From S34-282 sp034422075 (GTDB taxonomy: Bacteria; Chloroflexota; Dehalococcoidia; Lucifugimonadales; Australimonadaceae): a stretch of DNA of 14,796 nucleotides. Under the pieces are notes generated by a model, which did no database searches, was not told the DNA's origin, and saw nothing but the letters and a program-made list of their open reading frames with translations. The position numbers and the translations under genes are program-made. The DNA lies in NCBI GenBank assembly GCA_034422075.1, contig DAOUJX010000073.1:1-14796 (forward strand), in the 5' to 3' direction. Shown piece after piece: positions 6,330-13,481 of this stretch (position 1 is the first letter of the stretch; each line of letters begins with the position of its first letter).

Positions 6330-7579
6330 TGCACATCATCGCCAGCGGCATCAGCCACCGCTCCGCTCCGATCGATGCACTAGGGGCGCTAGGCTTGGCG
6401 CGCAACCAGGTGCCTGACGCGCTCGAGACGCTGCGCGCACACGCCGGAGGCGGCGTGCTCATTGCCACATGCAGCCGGACGGAAGCCTACGTCGCACTGC
6501 CCGACGCCGGTGCCGCACACGCAGCGCTCGACTCGTTCGTACGCGAGCAATTTGGCGCGGAGCCTGATGAGGTGCGGGCGCATCTCTACACGCTCCATGA
6601 CGGCGATGCGGTGCGCCACCTGTTCCGCGTTACGGCAGGGCTCGATTCGCTGATGCTCGGCGAGTCGGAGGTGCTCGGCCAGGTGCGCGACTGCTACGGC
6701 ATGGCCGCGCAGGCCGGCACCGCCAAGGGCGCGCTCACGCACCTGTTCCATCACGCTCTGCGCGTTGGCAAGCGCGTGCGCACCGAGACGGCCATTGGAC
6801 GCAACCCGCTTTCGGTCAGCCGCGCCTGCGTCGCAATGTTGCGCAACACCCTCGGCGACCTTTCGCAGTTGCACGCACTCGTGCTCGGCGTCGGTGACGC
6901 GAGCCGTCTCGCCGCGCAGGCGTTCAGCGATGCGGGCGTCGGCTCACTGGCCATTGCAAACCGGACGCTGTCGCACGCCGCGCCATTGGCGCAAGACCTA
7001 GGGGCCGCGGCCGCCCCACTCAGCGAGCTGCCCTCCCTGCTCCGCGAAGCCGACATCGTCGTGTCGTCGACTGGCGCGCCAGGCATCGTGCTCACCGCCG
7101 ATGCACTCGCCGAGGCCATGGCCTCGAGAACTGGCCGCGCGCTCGTCGCCGTCGACCTGGCCATGCCGCGCGATGTCGACCCGAGTGCAGCGGGCATCGA
7201 CGGCGTACGCCTCTACACGACGCGCGACCTTGAATCCGTCGCAGAGGCGAACCACCGCGAACGCGCCGCCGAGGCCGAGCAGGCAGAGGCGATCGTCGAG
7301 CAGGAGGTTGCGCGGTTCGCCGCGTGGTGGAAGGAGCGCGACGTCCGCCCCGTCGTCGCCGCGTTGCACAGCCGCGCGGACGCCATACGCGATGCGGAGG
7401 TGCGCAAGACGCTGGCCCGCCTCAACGGCGCGGGAGAGGAGAGCCGCGAGGCCATCGAGGCGATGAGCAAGGCGCTCGTGAAGCGTCTGCTCCACGACCC
7501 AACGCGCACCCTGCTCACCCGCAACGACAATTCCCTAACGGGTGCCGCCCGCGAGCTCTTCGGCCTGGACGAAGAATAG
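6329..7579 (+). CDS. hemA: Glutamyl-tRNA reductase
   Basis: The 416-residue protein catalyses the first committed step of the C5 tetrapyrrole pathway. It reduces glutamate charged on tRNA-Glu to glutamate-1-semialdehyde with NADPH. The nucleophile is Cys48 in ATCSRTE; the usual motif is TCNRTE, so Asn is Ser here. The catalytic-domain signature GLDSLMLGESEVLGQ starts at 104, the block KRVRTETAIG is at 148-157, and the NADPH-domain loop is GVGDAS at 187-192 where GAGEMG is common. VDLAMPRDVDP follows at about 274, then a C-terminal helical dimerisation region. The ATG at 6329 overlaps the sirC stop and has AAGGAG at 6313-6318 (10 nt spacing). The semialdehyde product is used by HemL, the last gene of the operon. 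HemA is the usual point of feedback control, but no regulatory motif is evident in the protein. Confidence 0.97.
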   Translation: MHIIASGISHRSAPIDALGALGLARNQVPDALETLRAHAGGGVLIATCSRTEAYVALPDAGAAHAALDSFVREQFGAEPDEVRAHLYTLHDGDAVRHLFRVTAGLDSLMLGESEVLGQVRDCYGMAAQAGTAKGALTHLFHHALRVGKRVRTETAIGRNPLSVSRACVAMLRNTLGDLSQLHALVLGVGDASRLAAQAFSDAGVGSLAIANRTLSHAAPLAQDLGAAAAPLSELPSLLREADIVVSSTGAPGIVLTADALAEAMASRTGRALVAVDLAMPRDVDPSAAGIDGVRLYTTRDLESVAEANHRERAAEAEQAEAIVEQEVARFAAWWKERDVRPVVAALHSRADAIRDAEVRKTLARLNGAGEESREAIEAMSKALVKRLLHDPTRTLLTRNDNSLTGAARELFGLDEE

Positions 7580-7587
7580 GCGGCCTT

Positions 7588-8505
7588 GTGACCAACGCCG
7601 CACCCCCTATCCGGCTCGGCACGCGGGGCAGCAGGCTTGCGCTCATCCAAGCGCAAGCCGTGGCTGATGCGCTCCGTGCCGCCTCGGCCGATCGCGCGGT
7701 CGAGATCGTCGAAGTACGCACGAAGGGCGACCGGCGGCCCGATGCGCCAATTGCTAGCCTGGGCGTCGGAGCGTTTACAAGCACGCTCGAGCGCTCCCTG
7801 CTCGATAGGCGCATAGACGTTGCGGTGCATAGCCTGAAGGACCTGCCCGTCGCATTGACTCGCGGCCTGGCTATCGTCCCGGTGCTCGAACGCGCCGACC
7901 CCCGCGATGTGCTCATCAATCGATGGAACGCAACACTCCTCGACCTGCCAACGGGTGCGCGGATCGGCACATCAAGCCCGCGGCGCGAAGCGCAGTTGCG
8001 CCACGGGCGCCCCGATGTGCAGGTGCTTCCCATTCGCGGAAATGTCGAGACGCGTATCGCCAAGGCCGAGGGCGGTGACTACGACGGCGTCGTCATTGCT
8101 GCGGCCGGCGTCGCCCGCCTTGGCTTGGCGGAGCGGGTGGCAGAGTACCTCTCCCCGCACGTGATGACGCCCGCGCCCGGGCAAGGCGCGCTGGCCGTAC
8201 AGGTTCGCGACGATGACGCCGATCTGCTCGAGACTGTGCGCATGCTGCGCCATCCGCCAACGGCAGCGGCCGTCGAGGCGGAGCGGCGCGTGCTCGAATG
8301 CGCCGCCGCAGGCTGCCACGCCGCCATCGGCGCGCACACCACCGTCGACGGCGACACGCTCAGCCTGTTCGCCAACGTCACCGCCCCCGATGGTGCGCAG
8401 TCGTACCGCGCCCAGATCACCGCTCCATTCGACAGCCCGCACCTCGCCGGCGACGCGGCCTACGATGCGCTCTTGCAGCAAGGCGCTGGCGCATTGCTGA
8501 CGTAG
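7588..8505 (+). CDS. hemC: Hydroxymethylbilane synthase (porphobilinogen deaminase)
   Basis: The 305-residue cytosolic enzyme joins four porphobilinogen units into hydroxymethylbilane. RLGTRGSRLAL at 9-19 and TKGDR at 45-49 are typical. The catalytic Asp is D85 in VHSLKDLP, GTSSPRR starts at 127, and Cys243 in AAGCHAAIGAH anchors the dipyrromethane cofactor. The segment at 58-68 (LGVGAFTSTLE) lacks the two lysines found in the E. coli motif GGKGLFVKELE. Some actinobacterial enzymes also lack them, so activity is still likely. The GTG start at 7588 is the only plausible one, since the protein homology begins immediately after it. It lies 8 nt past the hemA stop with only a weak AGGCGG upstream, so coupling to hemA translation is likely. 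Its product passes to HemD, encoded by the next gene. Confidence 0.96.
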   Translation: MTNAAPPIRLGTRGSRLALIQAQAVADALRAASADRAVEIVEVRTKGDRRPDAPIASLGVGAFTSTLERSLLDRRIDVAVHSLKDLPVALTRGLAIVPVLERADPRDVLINRWNATLLDLPTGARIGTSSPRREAQLRHGRPDVQVLPIRGNVETRIAKAEGGDYDGVVIAAAGVARLGLAERVAEYLSPHVMTPAPGQGALAVQVRDDDADLLETVRMLRHPPTAAAVEAERRVLECAAAGCHAAIGAHTTVDGDTLSLFANVTAPDGAQSYRAQITAPFDSPHLAGDAAYDALLQQGAGALLT

Positions 8506-8520
8506 CCAACGCGGTACACT
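8494..8520 (+). promoter_or_regulatory. Candidate internal promoter giving a leaderless cobA-hemD transcript
   Basis: TACACT at 8515-8520 resembles a -10 element and ends 6 nt before the ATG at 8527, where transcription would be expected to begin. TTGCTG at 8494-8499 is a weak -35 at a short 15 nt spacing. The ATG has no Shine-Dalgarno sequence, unlike most genes here, which fits a leaderless message. The match is modest and could be chance. Confidence 0.3.
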
Positions 8521-8526
8521 GCGCTC

Positions 8527-10065
8527 ATGAGGCGGGCCACAGGCAAGGTGTACCTCGTCGGGGCAGGGCCAGGAGATCCTGGGCTGCTGACGCTTAGGGG
8601 CGCGGACGTGCTCTCGCTCGCCGAGCTCGTCATCTACGATCGGCTCGCGCCCGCCGCACTGCTCGAACGTGCGCGGCCCGGCGCAGACCTCGTCTACATG
8701 GGAAAGGCCCCTGGCGAGGGTGCGGACGTACAGTCGCTCATCAACCGGGCGCTCATCGACGCCGCGCTCAGCGGCAAGACGGCCGTCCGGCTCAAGGGGG
8801 GTGACCCGTTCGTATTCGGGCGCGGAGGAGAGGAGGTGCAGGCGCTCGCGGATGCGGGGGTGCCGTACGAGGTCGTTCCCGGCGTCACGTCCGCCATTGC
8901 AGCGCCCGCTTATGGCGGCATACCAGTCACGCATCGCGGCGTTGCGGCGTCCTTTACCGTCGTATCGGGCAGCGAAGATTCCTCGTTGCCGGAGCCGCGC
9001 GTCGATTGGGAGGCGCTTGCCAAGGTGCACGGCACGCTCGTCGTGCTGATGGGCGCGCGCAACCTCGCCGAAATCGCCGGTGCCCTCATCGCAGGCGGCA
9101 AGCCTGCTGTTACTCCCGTCGCCGTGATCGAGTGGGGCACGACGCCGAGACAACGGTCGGTTGCGGCGACGCTCGGCGATATCCCGCAGCGCGCCGCCGA
9201 TGCGGGGCTAAGCGCTCCCGCCGTCGCCGTCATCGGCGACGTGGCGCGCTTCCACGAGACCTTTCGCTGGTTCAGGGCGGGCCCGCTCGCCGGAGCGCGC
9301 GTCCTCGTCACGCGCTCGCGTCCCCAGGCAAGTCGCCTGAGCGCGCTGCTGATCGAGGCCGGTGCAGAGCCGGTCGAGGTCGCCACCATCGCCATCGAGC
9401 CACTCAACGACTACGCGGCACTCGATGGCGCACTCGCGCGGCTGCACTCCTATGATTGGGTCGTGCTCACGAGCGCCAACGGCGCCGAGGCGCTGTTCGA
9501 CCGCCTCGCAGCGGAGGCCCGCGACGCGCGCGCCTTCGGCGACGCCAAGATAGCCGCCATCGGCCCGGCCACGGCCTCGGCGCTCCGCCGCTATGGCGTC
9601 CTCGCCGATTTCATCCCCGACGTCTACACCACCGAGCGCGTCGCCGAGAGCTTCATGCGACTCCGTCTGTCGGACAAGAAGATGCTGCTGGCGCAGGCGG
9701 ACATCGCACCCAAGGAGCTGGCCGACGGTCTACGCGCACAGGGCGCGATAGTCGACGTCGTGCCCGCCTACCGAACCGTTGCCCCGCCCAACGCGGCGGA
9801 ACGGGCCAAGGCCGCTCTAGCCTCTGGTACGATTAGCATCGCGACCTTCACCTCGTCGTCGACGGTGCGCAACCTCGCTGGTCTGCTGCGAGACGACGCG
9901 CGGCTGTTGCGCGGCGTGACAATTGCCACCATCGGCCCAGCGACGACGGCGGCAGCGCGCGAATGCGGCCTGCGCGTCGACATCGAGGCGGAGGAGCACA
10001 CGGTGGAAGGCCTTGTTGACGCGCTGGTGCGCGCGGCGCAGCAAGGCAAGGAGACAGTGGAGTGA
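8527..10065 (+). CDS. cobA-hemD: Uroporphyrinogen-III C-methyltransferase / uroporphyrinogen-III synthase fusion
   Basis: This is a 512-residue two-domain protein. Residues 7-249 are a SUMT (CobA) methyltransferase, with VYLVGAGPGDPGLLTLRGA at 8-26, the SAM-binding loop GGDPFVFGRGGEE at 91-103 and PGVTSAIAAPAYGGIPVTHRG starting at 118. It methylates uroporphyrinogen III twice to give precorrin-2. Residues 253-510 are HemD, which closes hydroxymethylbilane to uroporphyrinogen III. Its marks are VLTSANGAEALF near 313, AAIGPATASALRRYG near 343, VPAYRTV near 412 and TFTSSSTVRNL near 440. The fusion, known in several phyla, puts the branch-point product next to the enzyme that diverts it to siroheme or cobalamin. 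The ATG at 8527 is 21 nt past the hemC stop and has no clear binding site. The stop overlaps the hemB start. Confidence 0.96.
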   Translation: MRRATGKVYLVGAGPGDPGLLTLRGADVLSLAELVIYDRLAPAALLERARPGADLVYMGKAPGEGADVQSLINRALIDAALSGKTAVRLKGGDPFVFGRGGEEVQALADAGVPYEVVPGVTSAIAAPAYGGIPVTHRGVAASFTVVSGSEDSSLPEPRVDWEALAKVHGTLVVLMGARNLAEIAGALIAGGKPAVTPVAVIEWGTTPRQRSVAATLGDIPQRAADAGLSAPAVAVIGDVARFHETFRWFRAGPLAGARVLVTRSRPQASRLSALLIEAGAEPVEVATIAIEPLNDYAALDGALARLHSYDWVVLTSANGAEALFDRLAAEARDARAFGDAKIAAIGPATASALRRYGVLADFIPDVYTTERVAESFMRLRLSDKKMLLAQADIAPKELADGLRAQGAIVDVVPAYRTVAPPNAAERAKAALASGTISIATFTSSSTVRNLAGLLRDDARLLRGVTIATIGPATTAAARECGLRVDIEAEEHTVEGLVDALVRAAQQGKETVE

Positions 10066-11087
10066 GCGGGTTGCGGGAGCATTGGGCTAGCGCAAGCGCA
10101 GAGGCTGCGCGCTTTCCCGCCGCGCGCCTGCGGCGCATGCGCCGCTCCGACCCACTGCGGCGGCTGGTGCGCGAGACGACGCTTGCCCCCGCCGACCTGG
10201 TCTACCCACTCTTCGTGACGCAGGGGCGGGACGCGCGGCTGCCCATCGAGCCTATGCCCGGCCAGTTCCAGCTCTCGCTCGACCACCTGCTGGAAGAGGC
10301 GGCGGAGGCGCAGGCGCTCGGCATCGGCGGGCTGCTGCTATTCGGCGTGCCTGAGCGCAAGGATGCACTGGGCACCGAGGCGTACGACCCCGGCGGCGTG
10401 GTGCAAGAGGCAGTCGCTGCGCTCAAGGTGGCCGTGCCCGACCTCGTCGTCATGACGGACGTATGCCTGTGCGCCTACACGGAGCACGGCCACTGTGGCA
10501 TCCTCAGCGACGATGGCGTGGACAACGACGCGACGTTGCCGCTGCTCGGGCGCATCGCCGTATCGCATGCGGAGGCGGGCGCGGACGTCGTCGCGCCGTC
10601 TCCGATGATGGACGGCCAGATCGCGGCCATTCGCACCGCGCTCGACCATGCCGACCTCGGCCACACGGCAACGATGGCGTACGCATCGAAAGCGGCCTCG
10701 GCCTTCTACGGGCCATTCCGCGCGGCAGCCGACTCCGCGCCCCTCTCCGGCGACCGGCGCGGCTACCAGATGGACGGCGCAAACCGACGCGAGGCGATGC
10801 GCGAGTTGGAACAGGACGCGGCGGAGGGCGCCGACATCCTGATGGTCAAACCCGCCCTCGCCTATCTCGACGTGCTGGCGGAGGCGCGTGCGCGATTCGA
10901 CCACCCCCTCGCCGCCTACAACGTGTCGGGAGAATACGCGATGCTGAAGGCGGCAGCGGCCAACGGCTGGCTCGATGAGGTGCCGGCGATGCTGGAAATG
11001 CTGACCTCCATCAAGCGCGCAGGGGCAGACGTGATCATCACCTACTTTGCCAAGGACGCGGCGCGCGCCCTAAAGGCGGGGGCCTAG
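10062..11087 (+). CDS. hemB: Delta-aminolevulinic acid dehydratase (porphobilinogen synthase), zinc type
   Basis: The 341-residue enzyme condenses two 5-aminolevulinate molecules to porphobilinogen. The Schiff-base lysines are K210 in SKAASAFYGPFR and K263 in MVKPALAYLD. The active-site metal motif has all three cysteines, C135, C137 and C145 (DVCLCAYTEHGHCG), so it is the zinc-dependent form rather than the Asp-containing magnesium form. The C-terminal YNVSGEYAMLK is typical. The GTG start at 10062 overlaps the upstream stop as GTGA, with AAGGAG at 10048-10053 (8 nt spacing). The roughly 20 residues before the core fit the N-terminal arm seen in many HemB proteins. A start at Met26 is possible but would lose that arm. 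Confidence 0.97.
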   Translation: MSGLREHWASASAEAARFPAARLRRMRRSDPLRRLVRETTLAPADLVYPLFVTQGRDARLPIEPMPGQFQLSLDHLLEEAAEAQALGIGGLLLFGVPERKDALGTEAYDPGGVVQEAVAALKVAVPDLVVMTDVCLCAYTEHGHCGILSDDGVDNDATLPLLGRIAVSHAEAGADVVAPSPMMDGQIAAIRTALDHADLGHTATMAYASKAASAFYGPFRAAADSAPLSGDRRGYQMDGANRREAMRELEQDAAEGADILMVKPALAYLDVLAEARARFDHPLAAYNVSGEYAMLKAAAANGWLDEVPAMLEMLTSIKRAGADVIITYFAKDAARALKAGA

Positions 11088-11092
11088 CCGGA

Positions 11093-11527
11093 ATGGATCG
11101 CGATACCGCGCGCGAGTATGTCATCGAGTCACTGAGCGGCGGGGACGCGCAGCTATTCGCGCCGCTGCGCAGGGGCGGCATCGATTTGGCGGTGCGCGTC
11201 GGAGCGGGCGAATACGCCGAACTCCTCGTCGCCGAAGCTGTCTCGCCCAACGCATTCCGCGCCGACGTGCGCCGCCAGCGCCCCAACCTATTCGTCATCG
11301 GGGTGCTCGGCTTCGGCGAAAGCGCCGAGGCGTGGGTCGTGCCGTCGGGCGCCTTCGAGCGCTTTGCCGACGGGGATGTGCTGCAACTGGACGCGCCGAG
11401 CGACGAGCCGCTGCGCGAGCGGCTGGCGGTCTACCGCAACCGCTGGGCGCTCATCACCGACTACTCAAAGTACCGCTCCACCCTGACCGACCCCGTCGCG
11501 CTGCAGGTACAACTCGCGCTGGGCTGA
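11093..11527 (+). CDS. Uncharacterised 144-residue protein inside the tetrapyrrole operon
   Basis: I do not recognise this gene with confidence. It starts at ATG 11093, 5 nt after the hemB stop, and ends 4 nt before hemL, so it is cotranscribed and probably coupled; no strong binding site precedes it. The protein is soluble, with no signal peptide or membrane segment. Its order is an N-terminal helix (about 3-15), a GGIDLAVRV strand at 28-36, a second strand GEYAELLVAE at 39-48, then RPNLFVIGVLG at about 62-72 and AWVVPSGAFERF near 80. This resembles small PD-(D/E)XK-type nuclease folds, which run D...(E/Q)xK...PDLF...PS. Here D31 is kept, but the (E/Q)xK positions appear as L45 and A47, so catalysis is unlikely. 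The fold is inference. Alternatives are a structural or regulatory partner of the haem enzymes. Confidence 0.8.
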   Translation: MDRDTAREYVIESLSGGDAQLFAPLRRGGIDLAVRVGAGEYAELLVAEAVSPNAFRADVRRQRPNLFVIGVLGFGESAEAWVVPSGAFERFADGDVLQLDAPSDEPLRERLAVYRNRWALITDYSKYRSTLTDPVALQVQLALG

Positions 11528-11531
11528 TCAG

Positions 11532-12782
11532 GTGGAGACCGCCCGCTCCGAGTCGCTGTACGCGCGCGCTCAAGCGGCGATGCCGGGCGGCGTCAACTCG
11601 CCCGTTCGCTCCTTTGGGGCGGTCGGCGGCGTGCCGCGATTCATTGCGCGCGGCGACGGCGCACGCATGTGGGACGCCGATGGCAACGAGTACATCGATT
11701 TCGTCAACTCATGGGGGGCGCTACTCCTCGGCCATACACATCCCTCTGTCATCGAGGCGGTGCAGCGCGCCCTTGGCGGCGGCACATCGTTCGGTGCACC
11801 GCTCGAAGCCGAGGTGGAACTCGCCGAGATGCTCAAGGCGGCAATGCCGTCGATTGAGATGGTGCGCCTCGTTAGCAGTGGGACGGAAGCAACGATGAGC
11901 GCCATCCGTGCCGCCCGCGCCTATACGGGGCGCGACAAGGTGCTCAAGTTCAGCGGCTGCTACCACGGCCACGCCGACGGCATGCTCGTGGCAGCAGGCT
12001 CCGGCGCCGCTACACACGGCGTGCCGACGAGCGCCGGCGTCCCGCTAGCCTACGCCGCCGAGACGCTCGTCGCCGAGTACAACGATCTTGCGGGGACGGA
12101 CGCGCTGCTGGATGCGCACGCCAACCGTGTGGCGGCCATCATCGTCGAGCCGGTGGCGGCGAACATGGGCGTCGTTCCGCCTGTCGACGGCTTCTTGCAG
12201 GGCTTGCGCCGCCTCGCCAACCGCGATGGCGCGCTGCTGATATTCGACGAGGTCATCACCGGCTTGCGCGTCGCGTACGGCGGAGCGCAGGAGCGCTACG
12301 GCGTGCGGCCCGACCTGACGTGCCTCGGCAAGATCATCGGCGGTGGGCTGCCCATCGGGGCATACGGCGGGCGTGCCGACGTCATGCGCATGGTCTCGCC
12401 TCTTGGGCCGGCGTACCAGGCCGGCACGCTCTCCGGCAACCCCGTCGCCGTCGCCGCAGGCATCGCGACGCTGCGCCAGCTGGCCAAGCCGGGGGTATAC
12501 GAGCAGTTGGAGTCGCGCGGGGCGGCGCTGGAAGAGAGGCTGCGCGCCGCCGCCGCAGGCGCCCCCGCCATCGTGCAGCGGGTCGCCTCGATGCTGACCC
12601 CCTTCTTCACGGAAGGCCCCGTGCGCGACTGGCGCACGGCGTCCGCGTCGGACACGTCCGCCTACGCACGCTTCTTCCACGCCATGCTCAAACGCGGCAT
12701 CTACCTGCCGCCATCGCAGTACGAAGCGGCGTTCCTGTCCCTAGCGCACACGGCGGAAGACATCGCGAGGATCGCGCAGTAG
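11532..12782 (+). CDS. hemL: Glutamate-1-semialdehyde 2,1-aminomutase
   Basis: The 416-residue PLP enzyme converts the HemA product glutamate-1-semialdehyde into 5-aminolevulinate, so HemA and HemL at the two ends of the operon complete the C5 route. The N-terminal RAQAAMPGGVNSPVRSF is diagnostic. SSGTEATMSAIRAAR is at 115-129, CYHGHADG at 143-150 and the PLP-phosphate region FDEVITGLR near 238. The PLP lysine is K267 in LGKIIGGGLPIGAYGG, and GTLSGNP at 298-304 follows. It belongs to the class III aminotransferase fold, usually about 430 residues, so this is slightly short but complete. The GTG at 11532 gives the expected N-terminus. It has no Shine-Dalgarno at normal distance and begins 4 nt after the previous stop, implying coupled translation. 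It is the last gene of the operon. Confidence 0.97.
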   Translation: METARSESLYARAQAAMPGGVNSPVRSFGAVGGVPRFIARGDGARMWDADGNEYIDFVNSWGALLLGHTHPSVIEAVQRALGGGTSFGAPLEAEVELAEMLKAAMPSIEMVRLVSSGTEATMSAIRAARAYTGRDKVLKFSGCYHGHADGMLVAAGSGAATHGVPTSAGVPLAYAAETLVAEYNDLAGTDALLDAHANRVAAIIVEPVAANMGVVPPVDGFLQGLRRLANRDGALLIFDEVITGLRVAYGGAQERYGVRPDLTCLGKIIGGGLPIGAYGGRADVMRMVSPLGPAYQAGTLSGNPVAVAAGIATLRQLAKPGVYEQLESRGAALEERLRAAAAGAPAIVQRVASMLTPFFTEGPVRDWRTASASDTSAYARFFHAMLKRGIYLPPSQYEAAFLSLAHTAEDIARIAQ

Positions 12783-12807
12783 CACGCCGCGCCCGGGTGA
12801 ACGCATT

Positions 12808-12830
12808 GGCGGAGACCTAGTGGCTCTGCC
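12808..12830. terminator. Candidate hairpin between the convergent hemL and sodB genes
   Basis: GGCGGAG (12808-12814) can pair with CTCTGCC (12824-12830) as RNA, seven pairs including one G-U, around a 9 nt loop. It fills the 48 nt gap between the convergent stop codons. There is no T-tract in either direction, so if it ends transcription it would not be a classical intrinsic terminator. Confidence 0.3.
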
Positions 12831-13415
12831 CTACCCCAAATTGCCCGCAGCGAAATCCCAGTTGACGAGGTTCCACCACGCCTCGACGTACATGGGGCGC
12901 TGGTTGCGATAATCGATGTAGTAGGCGTGCTCCCACACGTCGCACGTGAGCAGCGGCTTTTGGCCGTTGGTCATGGGGTTGCCGGCGTTGCTGGTGTTCT
13001 CGATGGCCACGGAGCCGTCGTCGTTCTGGACGAGCCACGTCCAGCCTGAGCCGAAGTTGCCCACCGCCCTGGCGGTGAACTGCTTCTTGAACTCTTCGAA
13101 CGAGCCGAACGCCGTGTTGATGGCGTCGGCAAGGGCGCCGGTTGGCTCGCCACCCGCGTTGGGGGCCATGCTGTTCCAGTAGCAGGTGTGGTTCCAGACC
13201 TGCGCCGCGTTGTTGAAGATGGGGCCGGCTCCCGCCTTCTCGATGATCTCCTCGAGCGACGAGTCGGCAAACTCGGTGCCCTCGACCAGGTTGTTGAGGT
13301 TGTTGACGTATGCCTGGTGATGCTTGCCGTGATGAAACTCCAGCGTCTCCTGGGAGATATAGGGAGACAGCGCATCGATCGCGTACGGCAGGGGTGGTAG
13401 CTCGTGCTTTGCCAC
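12831..13415 (-). CDS. sodB: Superoxide dismutase, Fe type
   Basis: The 194-residue enzyme dismutates superoxide to oxygen and hydrogen peroxide in the cytosol. Metal ligands are H28 (EFHHGKHHQAYV), H76 (VWNHTCYW), D159 and H163 (DVWEHAYYIDY). The iron form is favoured by FNNAAQVWNH, which places the active-site Gln (Q72) in the N-terminal half, and by LLTCDVWEHAYY without the Mn-type glutamine segment before it. Cambialistic use of manganese cannot be excluded. The GTG start at 13415-13413 has AGGAGG at 13427-13422 with 6 nt spacing. There is no signal peptide. It lies downstream of the M20 gene on the same strand but has a promoter candidate of its own. An aerobic or microaerobic lifestyle is implied. 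Confidence 0.97.
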   Translation of the reverse strand: MAKHELPPLPYAIDALSPYISQETLEFHHGKHHQAYVNNLNNLVEGTEFADSSLEEIIEKAGAGPIFNNAAQVWNHTCYWNSMAPNAGGEPTGALADAINTAFGSFEEFKKQFTARAVGNFGSGWTWLVQNDDGSVAIENTSNAGNPMTNGQKPLLTCDVWEHAYYIDYRNQRPMYVEAWWNLVNWDFAAGNLG

Positions 13416-13453
13416 GAATCGCCTCCTCGGCAGGGTTTGGTATGCCGCCGGCT

Positions 13454-13481
13454 AGGGTATCACTGCGCTCTGGGGCGTCAA
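13454..13481 (-). promoter_or_regulatory. Candidate sodB promoter overlapping the upstream stop codon
   Basis: On the minus strand TTGACG (13481-13476) is followed after 16 nt by TACCCT (13459-13454). The -35 is the same hexamer as in the moxR promoter. It overlaps the TGA stop of the M20 gene (13480-13478). The -10 is weak, 3 of 6. Transcription would begin near 13447, giving a leader of about 32 nt ahead of the GTG. Confidence 0.4.

Noticed and set aside
7972..9153. Minus-strand open frame of 393 codons opposite hemC and cobA-hemD
   Set aside because: It is antisense to conserved enzymes; the composition is biased and no domain is recognisable.
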